DNA of 13,949 nucleotides, taken from CAZKZZ01 sp964557375. GTDB lineage: Bacteria > Spirochaetota > Spirochaetia > SPDA01 > CAZJBZ01. The DNA lies in assembly GCA_964557375.1 (NCBI GenBank), contig CAZKZZ010000101.1, forward strand, positions 1 to 13,949, given 5' to 3'. Under the pieces are notes generated by a model. That model saw only the letters and a list, made by a program, of their open reading frames with translations, was not told the origin of the DNA and searched no databases. Of the stretch, positions 1 to 5,585 are shown piece by piece (position 1 is the stretch's first letter; each line of letters starts with the position of its first letter). The position numbers and the translations under genes were made by a program.

Positions 1-27
1 GTGTAACAAGGTTTGAGGCACTAACGA

Positions 28-55
28 TTGACTAAAAGGAATATAGTGCTATTGT
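28..55 (+). promoter_or_regulatory. Candidate sigma-70 promoter of the flavodoxin-fold gene
   Basis: TTGACT (28-33) and TATTGT (50-55) are separated by 16 bases and lie just upstream of the first gene. The -35 match is good and the -10 match is moderate (4 of 6). The -10 area sits in a run of short dyads: ATAG-TG-CTAT (43-52) overlaps CTAT-TGT-ATAG (49-59), so a regulator could overlap the promoter. Bases 1-27 show no recognisable gene end. Confidence 0.35.
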
Positions 56-74
56 ATAGATAGATTTTAATTGG

Positions 75-87
75 ACGGTCGGACCGT
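75..87. promoter_or_regulatory. 13-base inverted repeat at the start of the flavodoxin-fold gene
   Basis: ACGGTC-G-GACCGT is a perfect dyad with 6-base arms around one central base. It touches the preferred GTG start codon at 86. GGTC/GACC dyads of this kind are common in TetR-family operators, so an operator is possible. No regulator gene is visible next to it inside the window, and the element could be chance. Confidence 0.3.
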
Positions 88-832
88 GGTAACGAAAAAG
101 GTCGTTCTAATCAACGGCTCTCCCCGGAAGGGGACGACACTCAAATACCTCCGTGAAATCGAAGAACTGCTCAACCGGGAAGGGATAACAACGGACCTCA
201 TCTCCTGTGCCGATTGCGAAATCACCTACTGTACCGGGTGCGAGCAATGCATCCGGAAAACTTCCTGGTGTGTGTACCGTGACGACGCAACCCATATCCT
301 CACCGAGGTGCTCGAGGCGGACGGGCTGGTGTTCGGCTCACCGGTGTATGTGGGGACAGTAACCGGAAAGATGAAAAGCCTCATCGATAAAACGGCGAGC
401 TGGCTCCATCGGCCTCCGGCTGTGGGAATGCCCGTACTTCCTGTGGTCACCACGGCAGGGTCCGGAGAAAAACGGACCCTCGATTACCTCAAAGAGACAG
501 TAATGTATTGGGGTGCTCATCCTCTCGAAGGAATTGTCCGAACCGCTTCGAAGTCAGGGCCGATTCGAGCTTCAGAACTCGCTCCCTTTATCAGACACCT
601 GCATCTGAGCAAGCAGCGGTATAAGCCTACTCTCCGACAGATCATGCTCTTTCAGGTCCAAAAGGTTCTTGCACTCAAGGTGGCCAGAATCGATAGAGCG
701 TTCTGGGAGGAGAAAGGGTGGGACAAAATGGATTACTACTATCCGTGCAGGATTTCCCTTACCAAGAGGATGCTCGGCAGGTTCCTATTCGGTCTGCTCT
801 TCCGCAGAATCAATCCCGCCCATCCCTTCTGA
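86..832 (+). CDS. Flavodoxin-fold NAD(P)H-dependent oxidoreductase, iron-sulfur-flavoprotein-like
   Basis: This is probably a cytoplasmic FMN-binding electron-transfer protein or reductase of the NADPH-dependent FMN reductase/flavodoxin superfamily. Residues 6-18 form the first beta strand and the phosphate-binding loop (VVLINGSPRKGTT). GSPVY at 84-88 is the second flavin-site motif. Cys49, Cys52, Cys55 and Cys62 form CX2CX2CX6C, the compact arrangement that binds a [4Fe-4S] cluster in archaeal/bacterial iron-sulfur flavoproteins. About 75 C-terminal residues extend past the flavodoxin core and are rich in Arg, Lys, Tyr and Phe. I chose GTG at 86 because it leaves a normal five-residue lead into the first strand. 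TTG at 71 is an in-frame alternative adding five residues. Neither has a strong ribosome site. The last 48 bases overlap the tail of the convergent acylase gene. The physiological substrate cannot be told. Confidence 0.8.
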   Translation: MVTKKVVLINGSPRKGTTLKYLREIEELLNREGITTDLISCADCEITYCTGCEQCIRKTSWCVYRDDATHILTEVLEADGLVFGSPVYVGTVTGKMKSLIDKTASWLHRPPAVGMPVLPVVTTAGSGEKRTLDYLKETVMYWGAHPLEGIVRTASKSGPIRASELAPFIRHLHLSKQRYKPTLRQIMLFQVQKVLALKVARIDRAFWEEKGWDKMDYYYPCRISLTKRMLGRFLFGLLFRRINPAHPF

Positions 833-3298
833 TTGGAGGAGCGTTTCAGTTACGGTTATTGCCTCTACCCCTTCTCTGCTCAAGGGCAGCTGCGTTGTCC
901 GGCCATCCATCCATGGGCCGATCATATCCGCATAATGGGAGAACCCCGGTTTTCCCGATTGACCCATAGGTCCCATGATTACCGAACTGTCGATATCGGC
1001 CAATGAGGTAATAAACCGCATCGAAGGTATAGCCGTTACTTCGAATTGTTTGAGCGCTTCGCCGGTGCGGGAAAGGTTCACGTTTGCTACATTGATCGTA
1101 TCGTTGCTTCCCGGTGCGGGATACGGGCCGCGGTTTAAGAGCCAGCCGGTAACAAGGTTCGTTCCTCCGACATGTTTATACAAATAACGATGGAGAGCAC
1201 CCCAGGTCCACTTTTTTCGGTTTCTCCCCAGAGCATTTTCGATATACCGGATTGTGCCGGTGAGAGCTTTTTCACAAACCTCTCGAAGTGTTCTCTGACC
1301 CAGGAGGGAACTTGCTTCACCTGGGGGACTACCCGGGGGAATACCGGAGGGACTAACGGGAGTACTGCCGGCGGGGATATCTGCGGAGGTACTGGCGGTG
1401 GACGTACCGGGGGCGGATGAACCACCAAAAAACCTGTCCAACACCGAGTAGAAGATGATCATGAGCATGAAGTAGGGCGGAAGGTATTCGCCCAGCAGAT
1501 CCGAGAGAAGTTCCTCCGCGAACTGAAGCAGAAAGACTTGGAACACCAATCCTCCGACCGTATCATCATGCATTGTACAATCCCATTTCTCGAGGAGTTT
1601 TGATGCCTCCTGAGCACTGGTGTCATAATAGGTAAACCCACGAATGATCGGCAGGGCCTTTTCCGCCCGTTTGGAGTATACATTGTTCTGTATTCGGCTG
1701 AACGATTCTATGGTGTGGTTTCCCGATTCCCGTAACAGTGTTGTTATTTGCTCATAGCGGTAGGGAGGGATCCAGCTGTGCGTAATCGTATACGGATACG
1801 TATCGTCAACAGTTTTATGGTTGGCAGTTACAATCCGTCCCTCCTCCGGATTTACCGACGCGGGGTTTTCCGCGGCATCGACAAACCCGTCCCAGCAGCA
1901 TTCCCCTGACGAACCGTCGGCCGGCAGCCTCCCGGTGTATCCCTTTCGCTTCGGTATGCTTCCGCAGGCGTACCACCCGATTGTCCCCTTTTCATCTGCT
2001 AACACGATATTTTGACCGACCGATTGGAGGAGCTGCCCCGCCGCCATACACTCGTCCACAGTCCGGGCCCGGTTCATTGCAAAAATTGCCTGCAGCGTGG
2101 TTTCCCTGTCAGCCGGCCCGTCTCTTCCGTCAGTCCCGGCCCCGCCGGCAGCTGTATTCGGCCGATAGGTCCCGTACCAGGTAAGTGCGGCCCCGGCGTC
2201 AACACCGGGAGCAAGTGCAGTGAGCACCGGTCCATGCACAGTACGGTAAAAGATAAACTCTCTGCTTTCCTTTCCCTTGATGGGGATTTGAAGGGTTTCA
2301 GTCTCCATCTCCGCGTACGTATCGTTCAGCTTATACCGCTGCGGATTTTCCGGATCAACCTCGACGATGAATAAATCACAGCAGTCGGTCATGACATTGG
2401 TCAGTCCCCACGCTACATGGTCGTTCCGTCCGATGATGACTCCGGGCGTCGACGGAAGTGAGGCGCCGCACACGTTTACAGTAGGGCAGTGGAGATGGCA
2501 GAAGTACCAGATTTGGGGGACGGTACTTTCCAGGTGCGGATCGTTGGCCAAAAGAGGCAATCCTCCAGGACCGTCTGCTACCACCCAGTTATTGCTGCCT
2601 CCGGAGAGCATCCCCAGAGAATTGAAAAAAGCGAGTGCCGGGGGCAAAAACCGGCCGATGTTGCGGTTAGCGAATTTTTTGAAAAAGTTTTCCGGTTTAT
2701 GTGCTGCGCCCGGATACACACCGAACAGCTCGTTCCATTGGCTTTCATCCACGCGGTCTCTAACCGCGACGGCAAGCACTTCTTCTAAGTAGTTGGTTTG
2801 TAAGAACCAGCTGTTCAGGACTATGGACCCGCCGGTATCTTCGAATGTCCAGGGTACCGGTTCGAATCCGGCACCTTTGAATTCGAGCGGAAATGTCGGC
2901 CGGGCAAATTCTATATATGCATTAATCCCCTCTGCGTAGGCGCAATGGAGTTCCCGCTCCGATGCATCGAGGGAGGCATGCTGACGTTCCTGAAGTGTCT
3001 TGAATCCGGCCATCCTGGTAAAGCAGTCCAATTCGTATGTCTCCTCTCCGGCTATTTCAGAAAGCGTTCCGTTTACCAGCCTGCGTACCGTTTCCATCTG
3101 CCACAGCCGGTCCCGTGCATGGATAAATCCCTGGGCCGTCATAAGGTCCGACTCGTTTTCCGCATAGATATGGGGTATTCCGAAGGAATCCTCCTTAACC
3201 GTTACCGGCTTTTTAAGGGGAAGGCCGGGAATGGCACTGTTCGTATCAGTTGGACCCGCTTTGACAAGAAAATCGAAGATGGACCGATATTGTTTCAT
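785..3298 (-). CDS. Penicillin acylase-family Ntn amidohydrolase, cytoplasmic
   Basis: This 837-residue member of the penicillin amidase (S45) family hydrolyses an amide bond after self-cleavage into alpha and beta chains. The N-terminal family signature is at residues 31-75 (DSFGIPHIYAENESDL, then AQGFIHARDRLWQME). The processing site is GG|SNNW, which makes Ser235 the catalytic N-terminal nucleophile of a beta chain of about 603 residues. NDPHL follows shortly after. Asn493 (TANHK) and Arg514 (PPYRYE) match the spacing of the oxyanion-hole Asn and the conserved Arg of penicillin G acylase. There is no signal peptide, unlike most characterised periplasmic members, so it probably acts in the cytoplasm. 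Residues 626-665 are a Pro/Ser/Thr/Gly-rich low-complexity insertion. The start is fixed by an in-frame TGA at 3304-3302, only three bases before the ATG. The substrate could be a beta-lactam, an acyl-homoserine lactone or another N-acyl amide; sequence alone does not decide. Confidence 0.9.
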   Translation of the reverse strand: MKQYRSIFDFLVKAGPTDTNSAIPGLPLKKPVTVKEDSFGIPHIYAENESDLMTAQGFIHARDRLWQMETVRRLVNGTLSEIAGEETYELDCFTRMAGFKTLQERQHASLDASERELHCAYAEGINAYIEFARPTFPLEFKGAGFEPVPWTFEDTGGSIVLNSWFLQTNYLEEVLAVAVRDRVDESQWNELFGVYPGAAHKPENFFKKFANRNIGRFLPPALAFFNSLGMLSGGSNNWVVADGPGGLPLLANDPHLESTVPQIWYFCHLHCPTVNVCGASLPSTPGVIIGRNDHVAWGLTNVMTDCCDLFIVEVDPENPQRYKLNDTYAEMETETLQIPIKGKESREFIFYRTVHGPVLTALAPGVDAGAALTWYGTYRPNTAAGGAGTDGRDGPADRETTLQAIFAMNRARTVDECMAAGQLLQSVGQNIVLADEKGTIGWYACGSIPKRKGYTGRLPADGSSGECCWDGFVDAAENPASVNPEEGRIVTANHKTVDDTYPYTITHSWIPPYRYEQITTLLRESGNHTIESFSRIQNNVYSKRAEKALPIIRGFTYYDTSAQEASKLLEKWDCTMHDDTVGGLVFQVFLLQFAEELLSDLLGEYLPPYFMLMIIFYSVLDRFFGGSSAPGTSTASTSADIPAGSTPVSPSGIPPGSPPGEASSLLGQRTLREVCEKALTGTIRYIENALGRNRKKWTWGALHRYLYKHVGGTNLVTGWLLNRGPYPAPGSNDTINVANVNLSRTGEALKQFEVTAIPSMRFITSLADIDSSVIMGPMGQSGKPGFSHYADMIGPWMDGRTTQLPLSREGVEAITVTETLLQSEGMGGIDSAEEQTE
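1323..1418. repeat. G-rich low-complexity tract inside the acylase gene
   Basis: The + strand carries irregular repeats of the triplets ACN and GGN, which translate on the - strand as the Pro/Ser/Thr/Gly-rich linker at residues 626-665. Within it, four G-runs (1323-1327, 1335-1339, 1349-1351, 1358-1360) are separated by 7, 9 and 6 bases and could fold as a G-quadruplex in the template strand of the acylase gene. The periodicity is imperfect, so this is low complexity and not a true tandem repeat. Confidence 0.5.
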
Positions 3299-3305
3299 AT
3301 ATCAC

Positions 3306-3334
3306 AGTATAGGAGAGGTAGAGACGAATATCAA
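3306..3334 (-). promoter_or_regulatory. Sigma-70 promoter of the acylase gene, predicting a leaderless mRNA
   Basis: Reading the - strand, TTGATA (3334-3329) and TATACT (3311-3306) are separated by exactly 17 bases, which is a near-consensus promoter. Only seven bases lie between the -10 box and the ATG (3298), so transcription should begin at or one base before the A of the start codon. No Shine-Dalgarno sequence is present, and an in-frame TGA immediately precedes the start. Confidence 0.65.
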
Positions 3335-3353
3335 ATATTGTTACACTACCTCT
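3314..3353. repeat. Inverted repeat in the divergent intergenic region
   Basis: AGAGGTAG (3314-3321) and CTACCTCT (3346-3353) are perfect 8-base inverted arms separated by 24 bases. They lie between the acylase gene and the small gene at 3387. One arm falls inside the spacer of the acylase promoter, and the other touches a TATGAT (3353-3358) that may be the -10 box for the rightward gene. The wide spacing suits two half-sites for a regulator better than a terminator. Confidence 0.35.
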
Positions 3354-3386
3354 ATGATTGACGGCGTAGAGATAATTAAGGGATAT

Positions 3387-3626
3387 ATGGAGTTGTGTAA
3401 TCTTACCTGTAAAGAGCTTCGCTCTTTTATTAAAAAGGAGGACCAGAAGGATATTCTGCACGCCTTTCTGGAAACCGATACCGAACTGATGGCGTATATC
3501 CACAAAAACGGTGAAAAACTGCAAACTATGGAGGACCATGAGCTTCTCGAAACACTCTGGATAGAATGGAAAGAAGAGCTGTTTCTTATATTTGATGAAA
3601 TGATGGAATACAAGAAGAACAATTGA
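3387..3626 (+). CDS. Small acidic protein of unknown function
   Basis: The product has 79 residues and is not recognised. It is strongly acidic (many Glu and Asp, few Arg), predicted mostly helical, and has two cysteines near the start (Cys4 and Cys8). It has no signal peptide or membrane segment. I chose ATG at 3387 because AAGGG (3378-3382) lies at ribosome-site distance. ATG at 3354 is in frame and would add 11 residues but has no ribosome site. The TGA stop shares bases with the TTGACA promoter box of the next gene, and the gap to that gene's ATG is 52 bases. It may be co-transcribed in part with the metal-uptake operon, but its role is unknown. Confidence 0.55.
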   Translation: MELCNLTCKELRSFIKKEDQKDILHAFLETDTELMAYIHKNGEKLQTMEDHELLETLWIEWKEELFLIFDEMMEYKKNN

Positions 3627-3660
3627 CAGTTCGTAATACTTGGTAATACTATTGTATAAG
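3623..3660 (+). promoter_or_regulatory. Promoter with overlapping direct repeats, likely autoregulatory operator of the RHH gene
   Basis: A perfect -35 box TTGACA (3623-3628) is followed after 18 bases by TACTAT (3647-3652). GTAATACT occurs at 3633-3640 and again at 3643-3650, so the copies repeat with a 10-base period, one helical turn. The second copy also begins an imperfect dyad, ATAC-TATT-GTAT (3646-3657). Ribbon-helix-helix repressors commonly bind such short repeats cooperatively, and a repressor bound here would cover the -10 region. That the encoded regulator binds this site is inference. Confidence 0.55.
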
Positions 3661-3678
3661 AAGCACAAGGAGGAGCGC

Positions 3679-3954
3679 ATGGGTGATCGCCATAGAAAAG
3701 AAGAAATTATCACATTCAAAGTCGATGAATCGTTATCTCATAAACTGGCCGGTATCTCTAACCGCAGCGATTTTATCAGAAGAGCGATCTTGTCCGCCTT
3801 GGATAACGTGTGTCCGCTTTGCAGAGGAACGGGGGTCTTGACCCCGGAGCAGCAGAGTCACTGGCAGGAGTTCACCCGCGACCACAAAATAGAGGAATGC
3901 ACTACCTGTCACGCATACTATCTAACCTGTGAGCACCACTATCAGCATCATTGA
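3679..3954 (+). CDS. Ribbon-helix-helix (CopG/NikR-like) regulator with Cys/His metal-binding tail
   Basis: This 91-residue protein is probably a metal-responsive repressor of the uptake genes that follow. Residues 8-41 fit the ribbon-helix-helix fold: a beta strand (EEIITFKVDE), a short helix, then NRSDFIRRAILSAL as the second helix. The C-terminal half is rich in potential zinc ligands: Cys45 and Cys48 (CPLC), His61, His69, Cys74, Cys77 and His78 (CTTCH), Cys84, and a HH/HH cluster ending the protein (His86, 87, 90, 91). This tail is not the ACT-type metal domain of classical NikR. ATG at 3679 has a strong ribosome site (AAGGAGG, 3667-3673, spacing 5). The upstream in-frame TTG at 3640 lies inside the promoter and is unlikely. 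The ATPase gene begins 10 bases after the stop. Metal specificity is inferred from context; zinc is most likely, manganese or nickel less so. Confidence 0.75.
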   Translation: MGDRHRKEEIITFKVDESLSHKLAGISNRSDFIRRAILSALDNVCPLCRGTGVLTPEQQSHWQEFTRDHKIEECTTCHAYYLTCEHHYQHH

Positions 3955-3964
3955 TCGAGATAAT

Positions 3965-4723
3965 ATGAGTAGAGATAAAACGGTTATCACAGTAGAAAAT
4001 CTCTTCTTTTCTTACGACCATGTTCCGGTACTGGAGAACGTCTCTCTTACCGTCGAACAGGGGCAGTTTTTGTCGATTATCGGCCCGAATGGAGGCGGAA
4101 AAACAACCCTCTTGAAACTCATACTCGGACTTCTCAAGCCGAGCAGCGGGCGGATAACCGTCTTGGGGAAAACACCGGAAAGGGCACGGCACCGGATAGG
4201 ATACGTGCCTCAATATCAGCAATTCGATCCCCAATTTCCTGTGACTGTCCTCGACGTCGTTCTCATGGGAAGGATGGGAGCGGGAATGCAGTTTTATTCA
4301 GGCGAGGACAGAAACGCGGCGCGGGAGGCCCTTTCTACAGTAGGCCTGGAAGGAATCGATGAGCGGTCATTCTCAGAATTGTCCGGGGGCCAGAGACAGC
4401 GTGTTCTTATTGCCCGAGCGTTGAGCGGAAATCCTGAGATCCTCATTCTCGATGAACCGACAGCGAGTGTGGATGCATCGGTGAGAAACAAACTGAGTGA
4501 AGTCTTGGAAGAACTCAATCACAATCTTACCATTCTTCTCACAACGCATGATGTGGGATTCGTTACCCCGTCCGTAAAGGGAGTTGTGTGTGTCAATAGA
4601 CGGGTTGTGTTTCATCCGACTAAACAGATAGACAGCGATATGATCAGGGAGACCTACGGGACCGAAATGAACCTGGTGCGCCATGATCTTTTCTGCACCG
4701 ACGAGGCATTGAAAAATGATTGA
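3965..4723 (+). CDS. znuC: Metal ABC transporter ATP-binding protein (ZnuC/TroB type)
   Basis: This 252-residue cytoplasmic ATPase drives import of zinc or manganese through the membrane permease encoded next. The nucleotide-binding motifs are complete: Walker A GPNGGGKT (40-47), Q-loop region VPQYQQF, signature LSGGQRQR (139-146), Walker B ILILDEP with Asp163 and Glu164, D-loop SVD, and H-loop TTHD. Length and the PVTVLDVVLMGR segment after the Q-loop fit the metal (ZnuC/MntB/TroB) subfamily. I chose ATG at 3965, 10 bases after the regulator stop. GTG at 3929 would overlap the regulator by 26 bases. The ribosome site is weak (GAGA), suggesting translational coupling. The end overlaps the permease start by 8 bases. 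The metal cannot be fixed from the ATPase alone. Confidence 0.9.
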   Translation: MSRDKTVITVENLFFSYDHVPVLENVSLTVEQGQFLSIIGPNGGGKTTLLKLILGLLKPSSGRITVLGKTPERARHRIGYVPQYQQFDPQFPVTVLDVVLMGRMGAGMQFYSGEDRNAAREALSTVGLEGIDERSFSELSGGQRQRVLIARALSGNPEILILDEPTASVDASVRNKLSEVLEELNHNLTILLTTHDVGFVTPSVKGVVCVNRRVVFHPTKQIDSDMIRETYGTEMNLVRHDLFCTDEALKND

Positions 4724-5567
4724 CTTTTTTCAAGCTCTGATGAACCCGGATATTCCTTTTCTCCGGTATGCTCTGATAGCAGGTATTCTCTCCAGCGGGG
4801 CGTTCGGAATCATCGGGACCTATGTCGTGGTCCGGCGGATCAGCTACATAGCAGGTGCAATTGCTCATTCGGTGTTGGCCGGGATCGGGGCAGGTCTCTA
4901 TCTCCAGCACAAGTACGGGGTTGATTGGTTTACCCCTCTCCTCGGTGCCGTAATTGCCGCTCTGGTATCGGCACTGATTATCGGGCTGGTGAGTCTCTAC
5001 GCACGGCAGCGGGAAGATACCGTCATAGGGGCCGTATGGGCCATCGGAATGGCGGCGGGCATTATGCTCTTGTCGAAAACTCCGGGGTATGTTGATCCCA
5101 TGAGTTATCTCTTCGGTAATATTCTCATCATCTCCCGCACCGATCTTATCCTTATTGCCGTACTGGACGCGGTAGTCATTATACTCGGGCTGCTTTTTCA
5201 CAACCAGCTGCAGGCCGTCTCATTCGATGAAGAGTTTGCCCGGGTACGGGGTATAAAGGTAGGATTATTCTTCCTGCTTATTCTTTTTCTCACAGCAGTT
5301 ACCGTGGTGCTTCTCGTGACCATCGTGGGAATCGTCATGGTAATAGCACTCCTTACCCTTCCGGCAGCGGTAAGCGGGCTTTTCTCGAGACGGCTCTCTC
5401 AGATGATGATTTTTTCTACTCTTTTTTGTATACTATTCACGACCGGGGGATTGGGACTGAGTTACCTGTACGATTTTCCATCCGGTTCGACCATCATCCT
5501 TTTCGCCGGGGTGGTGTATCTTCTCTTTGCAGTTGTACGCAGCACCGTTCGGCGGAAAAATCGGTAA
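4716..5567 (+). CDS. znuB: Metal ABC transporter permease (ZnuB/TroC type)
   Basis: This 283-residue inner-membrane protein of the ABC-3 family forms the channel for zinc or manganese uptake. The N-terminus shows the family pattern MNPDIPFLRYALIAGIL followed by GTYVVVRRISYIAGAIAHSV, the conserved loop seen in ZnuB and MntC/TroC proteins. About eight hydrophobic segments are visible, including VVLLVTIVGIVMVIALLTLP near residues 200-220. The protein ends in a basic tail (RSTVRRKNR). It overlaps the ATPase gene by 8 bases (ATGATTGA), so the two subunits are translationally coupled. Only one permease gene is present, so a homodimer is expected. No substrate-binding lipoprotein gene (ZnuA/TroA) lies in the window, so that part must be encoded elsewhere. 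Confidence 0.9.
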   Translation: MIDFFQALMNPDIPFLRYALIAGILSSGAFGIIGTYVVVRRISYIAGAIAHSVLAGIGAGLYLQHKYGVDWFTPLLGAVIAALVSALIIGLVSLYARQREDTVIGAVWAIGMAAGIMLLSKTPGYVDPMSYLFGNILIISRTDLILIAVLDAVVIILGLLFHNQLQAVSFDEEFARVRGIKVGLFFLLILFLTAVTVVLLVTIVGIVMVIALLTLPAAVSGLFSRRLSQMMIFSTLFCILFTTGGLGLSYLYDFPSGSTIILFAGVVYLLFAVVRSTVRRKNR

Positions 5568-5585
5568 AGAGGTAAGACCGGTATC

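Noticed and set aside
1172..1420. + strand open frame with Thr/Gly-rich repeats
   Set aside because: It is the complement of the Pro/Ser-rich linker of the acylase; the repeat look comes from the G-rich DNA. No ribosome site or homology seen.
3231..3386. Longer N-terminus for the small acidic protein starting at 3231 or 3354
   Set aside because: The 3231 start lies inside the acylase gene and neither start has a ribosome site. ATG at 3387 has AAGGG at the right distance.
3640..3678. TTG start for the ribbon-helix-helix protein
   Set aside because: It lies between the -35 and -10 boxes, so it would not be transcribed. ATG at 3679 has a strong ribosome site.
3246..3719. - strand open frame of 157 codons across the small gene and the operon promoter
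   Set aside because: It spans both intergenic regions and is antisense to two genes with better support. No motif is visible.
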